64,000 nucleotides of DNA from Liolophura sinensis (lineage: Eukaryota > Mollusca > Polyplacophora > Chitonida > Chitonidae): contig NC_088307.1 in assembly GCF_032854445.1 (NCBI RefSeq), forward strand, positions 14,210,017-14,274,016. The letters are read 5' to 3'. The translations under genes were made by a program, and so were the position numbers. How positions within the stretch are numbered: position 1 is the first letter of the stretch; each line of letters opens with the position of its first letter. The notes beneath the pieces are model-generated. The model was not told the origin of the DNA, ran no database searches, and saw nothing but the letters and a program-made list of their open reading frames with translations. Shown here in pieces: positions 46,440 to 58,135 of this stretch.

Positions 46440-47249
46440 TATCATATACCTTCTATTGACACTACTTTGGGGGCCATAAAATCCAGACATTACCTCAGAC
46501 TACTTTGTTTAGCGTATAGTGTCTAGCAGTGCACAGGCCGTCATGACGCTCACAAACTATTACGCGCACTTGGATTTCGTTCTAAATATAGCATATTTCA
46601 AAATAGTTGACCACCGCAGAAGAAAAAAAAAATAAATAAAAAAAATAAAGTAAAAGGAAGGCTTGAAAAATCGTGAAAATATTATTTATACAACATCAAG
46701 TAAGTATAGCTGGCTTTTCAAAACCACGGATGGTATCTGAATGCAAGAACTGTAACGTTCATATAAACATCATCTCACACCTGACAAGCGGCATTTTGAA
46801 ATTGAGTATAGAAGCTGTAAAGTGTGCTAAAAAATCAGGTCAACCAGCAATTTTAGAAGTGAAGACGAGATTTAATTACATGTGGATGACTAAAATTTCT
46901 TTAAATTTGCTGAAGTCTTTGTGAGTTCTTGAAAGAGTTTGTCAACAAAGTTAATGGGGAGCTGATCCGTGGCAGAAATTGAAGTGGAACGTGAAATTTG
47001 AGAAAGATGCACCCTGGAAAATACCGGCAGTTGTACATGTTCTAGTGGCATGGTTTACATTATGTGTGAAATTCTGTGAAACAAACAGATCATTCTGTAC
47101 TGTAGAAGATGATGGGACAGCTGCATCAATTTCTGTGGATGTACTGGGTTGGGGGAGGAAGAGTTACGCTCGTAGCGGAAGGCTGTGTGACAGGTGCATT
47201 TGAAATGATGTGGTTCATCTTTTCCTGCATACCATGAGAAGCAACATTA
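46440..47249. other. Stretch without a supported gene
   Basis: An A-rich tract lies at 46620-46660. The plus-strand frames at 46673-46924 and 46979-47203 show no family motif and are not conserved in units 1 or 3. The sequence may belong to the flank of the Crypton relic. Confidence 0.4.
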
Positions 47250-48434
47250 TTAATTATTTATACTAGCAACGTTTTTGTGGCCAGTAAGTTGCATAATAGT
47301 CGTGGGAGCTACGCCAGCATGAAGGAGACGGGTACATGTTGTTTTGCGGGCACTGTAGTTTGGTCAAACGTCCAAGTAAGTTCGATCGTTTTACCATGGT
47401 TTTCATAATTGATTTTAGGGTGTGCTCTCCCATTGGTTGGCATTTGTACCATACATTACTGAAAGCTTTTCTTCTGTAATTGATGCCGAGGTAAAATGGA
47501 CTCTCGGCTGTGCACATTTTTGGTGGCCTGTGGTCCTTGTAGACTTTGTGCGCCTCTACCGGGCAGTCATCTTTGTTTTCGAGCGCTGGAAAAGGCGGAC
47601 ATGCATGTTTGGGTTTTCACCACTGCTAGTTTTAGTGTCGCGCTCATTGTACTCCAAGTGTTCTGTCTCCTGTTCATCACATTTTAAGGACACGTCTCCC
47701 CATCTGAGTTTACGATTTTCTTCCCTTCCACGAAGGCCAAAATGAAGAGAATTCATCAACAATATTTTGTTGACAAGTGCGCGCGGACTATGGTTCCCTA
47801 TTACTTTATTTTCCTTCAGTATACATTCCTCATTTTCTGTCAGCGGCTCAGCTTTGTTTGGTCTGTTCCCTTTGCCTTTCTGTTTGAGCTCCTTGCGTTT
47901 TGAAGCAGGGATGTCACGCGGAGTTTGAAATTCTTTGTCAAAAATCAAGCTATATGCATAGTTAGGTTCACGCAGATAGCGTTCTATGGCCCTCTGGTAA
48001 CTGGTCAGAGTATCTGGTTCATACTCGCTAGCGCCGTGTTTTCTCAGGGAAAAAAGGAACGATCCAACGTAATTGTTCAACTGGACGGGTGGTATGTCCT
48101 CAATTTCCCGATCATCTTCGTGAAGAAAGGTTCGCAGGAGTCCAGAAAATATTCTGACTACGCTTTCCGCCTTCCGGACAGTGTTTTCGTTCCTCATTGA
48201 CACGACAAACTCTGATTTCTCCCTCTCACCGCATTCAACGAAAGTTGGCCTCCTGTTCGGAAATGTCGCCCGTTTTAGATGGTTGTCATGGGCGTCGGTG
48301 ACCAAAATTTCCTGTTCGAAAGCATCTACTCTAGCAGGAAAATCCCTGTCATGGTCGGATAGCAGCTTATTGTCCGACCAAAATCCGACGTCAAAATTTG
48401 GCATGTCTGAGTCACTGCTGTCCTCAGCTTCCAT
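47250..48434 (-). mobile_element. Crypton-type (DUF3504) tyrosine recombinase relic
   Basis: From ATG 48434 the minus frame reads MEAEDSSDSDMPNFD and runs about 290 codons. It includes the SAM-like N-terminal part (FSGLLRTFLHED, PPVQLNNYVGSFLFSLRK, YEPDTLTSYQRAIERYL), KELKQKGKGNRPNKAEPLT and the catalytic Arg block NSLHFGLRGREENRKLRWGD with YNERDTKTSSGE. Beyond about 47580 the match continues only after two frame changes, through NYSARKTT and the LTGHKNVASINN box; the position usually held by the nucleophilic Tyr is a stop (47250-47252). It is therefore a recently broken Crypton-like recombinase or a retired domesticated relative. It lies in the HDAC unit 2 intron, opposite strand. No flanking repeats were defined. 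Confidence 0.75.
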
Positions 48435-49974
48435 AATGGCGTGGTTTGCACTGGTAACACTAACAGTATAGGACAGTTCCAAAGATAAACAGTTTAACAG
48501 TTCGGAAATCCAGAAATATTTGAGTTGCAATAACAACCTTTTGAAAGGAGAACGAACAGGAAAAGGCGAATTTAAATATTTACAGGAGAAAATTTAATGT
48601 GCAGATGACTTGCAAACGTCTCGAGCTAGAATTCTGGCCTAGCTATCGACATTGGGGAATGCCTATCAACATTGGGGAATGTAATTTGACGCCAAAAATC
48701 ACGAAGTAGACGACACAAAAAAATGATGAAAATATTTGAATATGACCTTTTTGCCCATAATGTTAGCATGTAGACAGTGTAGAAAAAGTTTATTAGTTTT
48801 TCTGGGTCTTAAGTTTAGGGAGAATAAATCGCATGTTCGTGTAAGTAGGTCAGCACTGCATGGAAATCCCAGTCAAGGACCGCAAGGCTTTCCCAGGCGG
48901 GCAACACGCATAGGTATATGATAAATATATATATGTCCTATATACAGTTGATAGCCATTTTTGTTCCAGGTGAAGAATGGGTTTGCTCTCGTCCGTCCGC
49001 CAGGACATCACGCCGAAAAAGACAAAAATCAGGGATTCTGTTTCTTCAATAACATCGCCATAGCAGCGAGGTACATACAGAGCAAATACAGGCACCTTGT
49101 AAAGAAAATCCTCATTCTTGACTGGGACGTTCACCATGGCAACGGCACCCAGCAGGAGTTTTATGAAAACGATGACGTCATGTTTATCTCCATTCATCGT
49201 TTTGACCAAGCGAAGTTTTATCCCTCGTTACGTGAAAGTGGAGTCACTTCCGTCGGCAAAGGAATAGGTATGTCGGCTTTCTGGTTCCCTGATTGGCTCT
49301 GATCCGAAAACAACAGTAAACCGGTATGAAAACCCGGTCGAATTACCTTGTTCATGTAAAGAACATGTCGAATTAACATTTCTCAGACTTGGCGCTAATG
49401 AAGTTGCATAGCACTCATTCATTTTAGTTTTATTCAACAGATTGCTGTTTTTCGCCAAATACCATTGCATTAATAAGCCACCGTTTAAACATTCACATAA
49501 CCACTGTAATATTTTCTTCATACATTTTCTCCTGGCAGGCGAAGGTTTTAACATTAACATCCCGTGGAATGGCGACAAGATGGGAAATGCCGAATACTTG
49601 GCTGCGTTTAACCAAATTGTAGTGCCAGTGGCGAAAGCTTTTCAAGCGGACATTCTCCTAGTATCGGCTGGTTTCGACGCCGCGGAAGGCGATCTTTTAG
49701 GAGAGTACCACCTAACACCGGATGTTTAGGGTCACATGGTACGCGATTTAAAGGAACTATATAATGGACGAATCATTCTCTTCCTCGAAGGAGGATATAA
49801 TATTGAAGCAATGGCACAGTGTGTTGAGGCGTGTATTCAGGCTTTGTTGGATGATAGGCCACAGTCCGAAGTGCAGAGAAGAGCAGACATTGCGGAAAAT
49901 GTGTCCGCAGACGGAAAGAACACATTGAATGAAGTAAAGACAGAACACATGCAGTACTGGCCCTTTCTGTAATC

Positions 49975-51310
49975 GCAATGTCGCAATGTATGTAATAGTG
50001 CTGTCAGAATATAGTGATATGTTGAAACCAGATTGTAGTCAAAATGATATGTGTATAATATGCAACCTGAACGTAGTTAGAATTCTATCAGCAATCAGAA
50101 TAACACTGAGAATGTCACTGAATCTCATGTAACTGAGACATTGGTATTGATAAACGACAACTTATAAACGAAGTGATCAGGCAATTAGGGATCTCATTTA
50201 ATTTGTTCGCCTGGAACATTCCTTGCTTCTTTCAGTCATCATTTTAAACTGCTGACTACACTTCTGTTGGAATGAATGCGTCCAAATTTCTACCTTAATG
50301 TACTTAGTTCTTTGGTGGTTTGTACTGAACGTTGTTTTGGAAACTGAGCCTTCGGTTATTGACTCTGGACGTCCATTCTGATTGACGGCTGGTGCAGACG
50401 AATGTCTGTTTTGTCGCATAGTTTACCAGATTCCTGTTTCGCAAAATAACTTTTGACTGTAAAAACACTTCTAAAATGTCACATTCTAAGTGAGGTAGGT
50501 TAAAGTTTGTACATGTACATAGGCATCATTGTGGCAAAACTACTCAAGATAGCGCTTGCATCGAAAAATAGTATTTATCTGCCAGACACAAAGTGGAAAT
50601 GCTTAATATTGTGCTGTATTTCGCAATGGTGATGAATCGTTAAAAACACTCATGGAGTCGGATCAGAAACCTGCCCTAATCAACATTGGTGTTTCGTCCC
50701 AAAACAAACTGGGCACAAAATTGTATCTATACCCGGCCATAAATTTATCTGTAAAGTTGCTGGACAGACAGACCGGCAGACAGACAAATAAAAGTGGACA
50801 AAAAATTAAGCTCCTTATCAGTCTGCACCCAGGAATTGTTTTACAGATTGCGAGACAGGACACAAATGAAGAGTAGTGTCCCTCAGTCTGCATTTGGAGA
50901 GTTTAATTATTTAGCAGCGAATGAGGTTTGCGCTCTCGGAAGATCATGATGCATTTACGTGAACAGTTACAATAAGATACTAACTGAGGTAAACTGACAA
51001 GAGGCTGTATTTCACCGGTTACGTGCGACCATTTGCCAGTTATCACACTGTTGTTGCTGCTCTGGATTTACTCTCGCTGTAAGTGGTTTACTCTATTTTA
51101 GTTTTAAAAGTTTCAAGTAACGAATAACTAGTACTACAGCCATTTGACCTTTTACTAGTCTGTGTTTTGGCTGTTAACGTTCCCGAGTAATATTTTTGTT
51201 GTCCTTGGTAAAAAGCACAGAGTTACACTCACCCGGCAGCACTAAGCCTGTGTACCGCATTTACATTTGTTGTACAGCATGGATATTCATAAAATTGTCT
51301 CGATATTGCA
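49975..51310 (+). repeat. HDAC 3' flank, unit 2
   Basis: Matches 28530-29019 plus 34811-35540 and 58130-59600. Anchors include GTGCTGTCAGAATATAG, TTAGAATTCTATCAGCAATC, GATTGACGGCTGGTGCAGAC and CATGGATATTCATAAAATTG. No coding frame is shared by the three copies, so this is 3' UTR or intergenic DNA. Confidence 0.75.
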
Positions 51311-51339
51311 CTGGTTTATCCGAGGTCGGTACTGTGTGG

Positions 51340-52130
51340 TGCCTAATAGGGGCCATTTAGACTGCAATCATAGCCACCCCCACCCCCACCCGCACCCTCT
51401 TGCCCCATGGAAGGCGTGAAGATCGCGAAGAACGCAGATTCACCTCTTTCGAGTCCTCCACGCAGTGGCGACCCCGTGGATTCTACCATGGTTTATAATT
51501 ACCCAGTGGTATCAGTGACATTAAATCCACATTTCTTTGCTTGAAATATTTAATTTCAACTAGGTCTATTCGGCGAATACATTTATAGATCCATGTGCAT
51601 TCTGGATGAAGGAATCCGGCCTTCTTTTAAGTAGCAAAAACCTGATGTGACTGATCCCAGTGTGGTCAGAAAAGGCGACCATAAAATTCAAAGTTTCAAA
51701 TGTATTTTATTCGTCTGAAAAAAATAATAATCGAACTATTTGTCTGAACCACATTTAATAGTCTTTCATCTGACAATTACTTCTCGTTTGCTTTCTAACC
51801 AGTTCAATTGTCGTTCAGTGAAAAGCTAAAATCTCAGAATTACCGAACAGAATATTGTAACTGCGCAGTCCAGACACGTGACGTATGTTCTTCTGCGACG
51901 TCTTGTTGTTGTAACGAGACCACCTGACCGTTGCTCAGAAACACTGCTGTAGCCTGACGAGTTTGCAAACTTTTCAATGTTTTGTATCTATATATAATTG
52001 GTAATACGCTCTACTAAACAATTTATCAGTCATATGACGACGACGAGTCATTAGGTGTGTGTACATATATTGTGCTTTGTGGGGCAGGGCGAGTCCAAGC
52101 CGCTAAAGCGCTGCCACCTCTGAAGCATAA
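51340..52130. other. Non-coding stretch between units 2 and 3
   Basis: A C-rich tract (CCACCCCCACCCCCACCCGC) lies at about 51374-51396. No gene or known repeat was seen. The 5' part of HDAC expected for unit 3 was not found here. Confidence 0.45.
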
Positions 52131-52839
52131 TGCCGAACACACCAGACATGACACCCCACCCAAAACATGATACTGACACCGCGCCAGCCAGTCATGTTTC
52201 TTTGTTGTAATCTCTCAGTGCTGAGAGCCAAGTGGGCCAGCAACAAGTAACAAAGTCTTTAGGAAGAAAGTAGATATATGTACTAAATAATGTTATACAC
52301 ATGCGTGACAACATGCGTGACAACCAACTAGAGATATAAAATAATCGGCTGCTTATTTAAAGATGTAATATTTTAAAAAATGATAACAGGACCATCTATG
52401 TGTACTAACCGCCATTAGCTTTATTATACTAACCATTTGACAGTAATATTTCTTTGAATTTCAGAAGTTACGATATTAAATTTTGAGTGTACGCGTATTT
52501 GCACATTGCAAATGCATAAATGTAGCAGAATACAGGATGATGTTAAAGCTGTACTAAAACGTTGATACATGGGAAAATTTAAAGCATAATTTCTGTCTGA
52601 CATTTGATCTGTTGATAGTACAGTAGTACAGTGTTAACAGAAGCAAGACAACAGTTTAACTGCAGAATTACATATATGTAGATAATGGAAAATATACAAA
52701 AAACCCGGATGTTGTGTCGCTGTGAAGTGTTAAAGACATAGATATGAGTTCAATTAAGTGTTTCGTACACGAAGATGTTTTAAATCATCTCTATGATGTT
52801 ACGAAGAGGCAGCTGTATATTCCTCAGACATGAAGAGAG

Positions 52840-53850
52840 GTGTTCCACAGACCAAGAGCGACGCTCCACAATGACAGATGTTCCTCGGTCAAAGAACGAT
52901 GTTCTACAGGCAAACAGATGTTCCACAGACGAAGACAGAGGTTCCACGGGCGAAGACAGATGTTCCACTGACGAAGGCATGTTCCACAGACGAAGACAGA
53001 TGTTCCACACACGACGAGCGACGTTCCTCAGATGAAGACAGATGTCCCATAGACAAAGAACGCTGTCCTACAGACGAAGACAGATGCTTCACAGACCAAG
53101 ATCAATGTTCCAGAAACGAAGACAGATGTTCCACAGACTAGGAGCGATATTCCGTATACGATAACCGATGTTCCACAGCCTAAGAACGATCTTCCACAAA
53201 CGATGAATTATGTTACACGGGCGAAGACATATGTTCCACAGACGAAGGCATGTTCCACAGACGAAGACAGATGTTCCACACACGACGAGCGATGTTCCTC
53301 AGACGAAGACAGATGTCCCACAGACGAAGAACGCTATCCTACAGACGAAGACAGATGTCCCACAGACGAAGACTGATGTTCCACACAAGAAGACTGATGT
53401 TCCACACAGGAAGACTGATGTTCGATAGACGAAGACTGATGTTCCACAGACCAATATCAATGTTCCAGAAACGAAGACAGATGTTCCACAGACTAGGAGC
53501 GATATTCCACATACAATGACCGATGTTCCAAAGCTTAAGAACGATGTTCCACAAACGATGAATTATGTTCCACGGGCGAAGACATATGTTCCACAGACAA
53601 AGGCATCTTCCACAGACGAAAACAGGTGTTCCACACACAACGAGCGATGTTCCTCAGACGAAGACAAATGTTCCACAGACTAGGAGCGATATTCCTCATA
53701 CGATGATCGATGTTCCACAGCCTAAGAACTATGTTCCACAAACGACGAATTATGTTACACGGACGAAGGCATGTTCCACAGATAAATACAGATGTTCCAC
53801 ACACGATGGGTAATATTCAACAGACTAAGAGCCATACTTCACAGGCGTAG
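52840..53850. repeat. 21-bp minisatellite array with higher-order repeats, unit 3
   Basis: The largest array, about 45-50 units. Groups of units recur as blocks: GACTAGGAGCGATATTCC appears at about 53134, 53492 and 53678, and AATTATGTT(A/C)CACG at about 53206, 53564 and 53748. Block spacing is about 358 and 186 bp. Higher-order structure implies later amplification of multi-unit segments by unequal exchange. Confidence 0.9.
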
Positions 53851-54636
53851 CCATGGATTTTAGAGAGTTTTTAGAGAGTTTACTTTTCCTTGAGCGTGAA
53901 CAACGTAAATATCCTCAGTTTTTATGTTGGATTTGTACTGGTTATCTGGGATGATGCAGGACACTCCGAGATAATTCAGACCTGATATAACATACATCTC
54001 CCGAAATAGGTGAACGAATTTCCCAAGTTCGATATATTACCACTGCTTATATGTTCGAAAGACAAAGTAATATAGAACATTTTCAGTGGCAAGGTAATAT
54101 AATTGATTCCTCTGCCAATACAACTTTCTCTTCCTATACTAATTAACATGATTGGACTGCTTTCGCCAATGAGTTGTAGAGACACATAGAGCTAGTTTTC
54201 CTGAGGCTTTGTTCCATATAAGCCCTCTAACTGTCGTCAGGTTCGAGTCAGTTCTTAGTCCATCTTTCTACGCTTCACAGCTAACACAACATCCGGGCAA
54301 CTGGATATTTTCTGTCGTAAAGAACTGATCTATGTGACGTGACATTCCTACGTGAATGTCTTATTTATACCTAATTTAAAGAGATTTTTAAACCTAAATG
54401 TTATCGAAAATATTATTCACAGTACTGGAGAGCACAGATAAACAGGTTTTTTGTAAGGGAGGACAGCCAAAAAGTTTGACTAAAAATGAGACAGGAGGAA
54501 ATTAAGAATATTGGTATTTGGATGATGTGGCGGCAGTGTAAAATAAGCTTATGATTAAAAAAAATATGAACAATAAAAGGCCTAGCAGCATAATGATGAC
54601 TATTTTTGGTGGCTGGCCTTGCGGGATAAGGGGAAA

Positions 54637-57066
54637 TTAACCCAGGAGGAAACCCTTCCTCATTCCGCAATATGTGTATGGTTTTTTCTTAGTCGCAGCT
54701 CCTTTGCACGCTTCTGCTGGCCGCCTGCCGCTTGAGGGCGAACTCCTGCTACCGGAAGCGGTATTTCCATGACCTGTGTGAACAAAAGTAGACAGAGCCT
54801 GTGAAGTTGACAGGATTTTTGATTACTTGAATAATAAGCATAAATCTTTTTTGCCTAGTAGTCATTAAACCTAGAACTTCTGATTGCTGCCTTAGCAATT
54901 ATAATTGTGGTGATAACATAGCAATATTATTCAAAGCCATTGTTCTACAACAAAATTTACAATAAAATCACGCGAGAAAAATATGGAGATGAAGCGGAGG
55001 AATCATATTCTAGATCTGGTCGTTTTCATGTAATACGCAATGGCTAAATGGAAAAGGTGTCTTCCATTGATGACTACGATTCAAAATTAATTCATTGCAC
55101 TTATGTCTACGCAAGGGATTAGGGCACCCCGTAAGCTTCTCAGCGGAATATTATAATCCGATAATCGGCTGACTAATTCTAATCCCAGTCCCTCTCGTCG
55201 TCATATGACTGAAAAATTGTTAAGTACGACGTTAAACCCCAAGCACTCACTCACCCACCCTTGTCCCTCCATTCCACTTATGCCTACATTCTGTTTCGAC
55301 TTTTCTACTCTAATTTTTCAAATCGTAGGCATAAGTGCAATAAAGTATTGAACGATGATATCTTAGCGGTTTTAATCACTTCCAAATCTTGCATGTTGAG
55401 CCATAGTGAGATATGATAATCCTAAACGTGATGGCGTTAAAGAACTAAATGACGCGATGACGAAACATTGACAGTTTAATCGGCATTGTGACCAGGTCAC
55501 AGAAACTGTTCATGAAAAGGGCGAAGCAAGTATTTTTAAGGGTAAACTGAAAATAATTTTACGTGGTGTATTGCATGATGTAGTTCGTTATATAATATAA
55601 ATAATAAATATTATTATTATTATTATTCATTTTTTATTTATTTATGTACTCCCAGTGATGATATCGTAGAATTTATAGAAATATTAAATGATGTATGTAT
55701 TACACATATATGTCCAAAACACTATTAAGACCACAATCATTTTATTTATCTTCAAACAGAGTTATCCAAACGTTTGGTAATATAAACTTTGCTTACCGTT
55801 AGTTTCCTCATTGCTAGGTTTGATGCCGTACCAACTGTAGGCCGCCATTGCGATGAACGTCAGAAATATCATGATGCTGTGTAAATAGAAAGAGATATGA
55901 TTACACATTGAAAACTGTAAGCTAATGAGACGTAATGATTATGTTTGATTTAAATATTAATAAGCTAACGTGGAGCTATGTATACTAATATACATGTATA
56001 ACAAAACGTAACTGACAAGCTTAAGTTCTTTCGTAAGACATGTTATCTCACTAATATCTCTCAAATATTAATGTTTTCAACATGTGTATTTGTTTTCTTA
56101 CATCTGATTAAAGTAAATGAAAGCTAAAATATGAAGTAAGGTTCATCATACAGACAACTATGCCTAAAAATACTTTCGTTTACTTTTTCAGATTTTTAAA
56201 AGGGTGTTTAAGAAAGGCATTCAAATATTGAAATACTATGGTGGGCTTTATGAGCAGTACTGATGGTATCTAGGAAAGCTGACGTCACATTGTCTGTTTT
56301 TCCTGGCGTTCACCAGAAGAAAGGAATTTTTGACAACATTAGTTCAGTAATCTTTTACTGATGGGGCAAACGAGCTGTTCAAACATTCACTGGCGTGATT
56401 AGAGTTATGAAAACTTCCTGTGACGTCAGAGTTCCTAAACTATGATAGTACTGTCCATAAAGCCTATCTTAGAATTCAAATGTTTCAACACTTTTAACTC
56501 TGTTCACAAAAATCTAAAAAAAAAAAAAATGAATGAAAGTATATGTAAGTGCATGTTATGTTATGTGGTCTGTTTAGTGATGCCTACTTCTTTTTTTAGA
56601 AGTCTTTTCCTCAACCTTTCCTCAAATATTCAACTTTTATGTTGGTGCGCGAGAAGAGCCTTTAAAAAGGTATGTCGTTCATCAGCGCTTGACACACAGT
56701 TACAATGTTTAAGTCTATTCTCCACTGTTATAATATTTAAGAGGTAGGAAGTCAATTTGCATGGGAAATACAGCTCAGATAGTTCCACATACAGAGTTAA
56801 GTCGAACATCCATAGTATGACCATCAAGAACTACTGTGTATTTCTACATTAGTCCAGCTTGACAGAATCCAGACTTACCTGAATAGACAACGTGTCTGTG
56901 CGATGCTATGACCGAAGAACGTATGCTTTATCGATGGTAACGTCACAATCAACGACGTCACGTGTCCGTTGCTACGATATCCATGCGTCACCCTCCGGAA
57001 ATAATCGACGTACTCATCGTTCCGTCTCGTTAAAAACGTCGTCTATATTCATCGATACAATGGGGG
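54637..57066 (-). pseudogene. Membrane-protein gene copy, unit 3, inactivated
   Basis: Exon 3 (54773-54637) is open, exactly as long as in unit 1, and keeps SPSSGRR and YCGMRKGFLLG with many silent differences. Exon 2 (55884-55797) encodes the same membrane segment (IMIFLTFVAMAAYSWYG), but the splice acceptor AG has become AT. The only other nearby AG would shift the frame by 8 bases. Exon 1 (about 57066-56879) has lost the start codon, has an early stop and lacks about 33 bp near its end, though the GTAAGT donor remains. Decay is thus uneven along the gene. Confidence 0.75.
55094..55341. mobile_element. MITE-like insertion, 248 bp, present only in unit 3
   Basis: Left end ATTGCACTTATGTCTACG and right end, in reverse complement, ATTGCACTTATGCCTACG. 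At the same place unit 1 (near 18835) runs on without it, so it was inserted after the duplication. Its interior holds the 3' end of an ACTC-tail SINE (TATGACTGAAAAATTGTTAA, then CCCCAAGCACTCACTC) at about 55198-55258. No clear target duplication. Confidence 0.75.
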
Positions 57067-57561
57067 GTATATCTTAATTGTAACGTTTACAATGTTACAA
57101 CGTTTAAGTTTCCAGTGTAACGTCGTACCGTGTTCACTATGACGTCATCATTATGAGCTGGGAAAGGAACATTTAACATCAATAAAATGATATCCAGCAG
57201 GTCCTGATGCCGGGCGCTTGACAGGTCTTCGTTTTAAAGCAAGCGTCAGTTTATTTATCCCATGCAGACAGAAATTTTATATAACTGCTACACAACATGG
57301 CAGGATTGACAACAAAACTATAAAATGAAGCCGAAATATCTCCATGTAACCTTGAAATGTAACATGAACATTTGACACTCTCTTTAATTACAATAACGAA
57401 GTAATCCAGCTCAATCTATTGGCCAGTCATTCTCAAAGATTATTCACAGCTGACATCAACACGCAAATAGGTTTAGGTTATCATAAATTTCTGCTGAATT
57501 AATACGTGCATGTTAACTTTGATAGCAAATTTTATCTGATTTCTAACGTCTAATTTCCCAG

Positions 57562-58135
57562 GTGAAGAATGGGTTTGCTCTCGTCCGTCCGCCAGGACAT
57601 CACGCCGAAAAAGACAAAAATCAGGGATTCTGTTACTTTAACAAAACATCGCCATAGCAACCAGGTACATACAAAGCAAATACTCATAAAACAAATTATG
57701 GTGGGAAGTAACCAGGCAGAGCCCGGGGAAGCCCACAACCATCCGCAGGTTGCTGTCTGACCCTAACAAGGACGGCTTCAGAGGAAGCCAGCATGAGCTG
57801 GACTTGAACTCCGTTTAAATATTCACACAGCCATTATAATATTCTTTATAATATTCTTTATAATATTCCTGGCAGGCAAATATTTCAACATTAACATTCC
57901 ATGGAGTGGTGACAAGATGGGAAATGCCGAATACTTGGCTGCGTTTAACCAAATTGTAGTGCCAGTGGCGAAAGCTTTTCAAGCGGACATTCTCCTAGTA
58001 TCGGCTGGTTTCGACGCCGCGGAACGTGATCTTTTAGGAGAGTAACACTTAATATCGGATGCGTATAGTCACATGGCAGGTGATTTGATGGCTCTAGGTA
58101 ATGCCTCGAAGGAGGATATAATATTAAAATAAATA
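57562..58135 (+). pseudogene. HDAC catalytic exons, unit 3, broken by deletion and SINE insertion
   Basis: After a TTCCCAG acceptor the exon starts like unit 2 ([16 protein letters not shown]) and is identical for 77 bp, then loses frame. The second half of the exon, the intron and the next exon's start are replaced by a SINE piece (57697-57809) and a short TATAATATTC repeat. From 57885 the last exon resumes and is identical to unit 2 for 114 bp (57911-58024, covering MGNAEYLAAFNQIV to SAGFDAA). A stop follows, and the sequence after TCACATGGCAGG is scrambled. No 5' exons are present in unit 3. Dead copy. Confidence 0.85.
57697..57809 (-). repeat. SINE fragment inside the HDAC unit 3 relic
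   Basis: ATGGTGGGAAGTAACCAGGC, then CAACCATCCGCAGGTTGCTG and GAGGAAGCCAGCATGAGCTG match the core of the AAATA-tail SINE in antisense. Head and tail are missing. Confidence 0.85.

Larger units (their letters stand above)
39475..49972 (+). pseudogene. Class IIb histone deacetylase (HDAC6/10-like), unit 2, one in-frame stop
   Basis: Three exons, 39701-39899, 48970-49267 and 49539-49972, splice in phase (CTTTTAG|G, CGG|GTAAGA, TTCCAG|GTG, ATAG|GTATGT, GGCAG|GC) to about 309 codons of deacetylase domain. Seen motifs: KATDNELCLVHTKKYTDDV, LNLVDAVLTNR; then [41 protein letters not shown]; then GFNINIPWN, SAGFDAAEGD, FLEGGYNIEA and a final YWPFL. The His pair, the zinc-binding Asp and His of DVHHGNG, the Asp of SAGFD and the Tyr of GGY are all present. 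A TAG at 49727-49729 interrupts the frame where unit 3 reads DAY. A decayed earlier exon may lie at 39500-39660; no convincing N-terminus was found. The 9-kb second intron holds a Penelope-like fossil, the membrane-gene stub and a Crypton relic. Confidence 0.8.
52130..57265. repeat. Membrane-gene block, unit 3, full length but decayed
   Basis: Collinear with unit 1 (16560-20330) from GATGTTAAAGCTGTACTAAA through the minisatellite, exons 3, 2 and 1 and the upstream region to about 57265 (GTCAGTTTATTTA). It is longer than unit 1, mainly because of a larger minisatellite and the 248-bp MITE at 55094. Confidence 0.85.

Noticed and set aside
48181-48471. 96-codon plus frame
   Set aside because: Shadow of the Crypton-type recombinase on the opposite strand.
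56892-57077. 61-codon plus frame opposite exon 1 of the unit 3 membrane gene
   Set aside because: It is the antisense shadow of the decayed exon.
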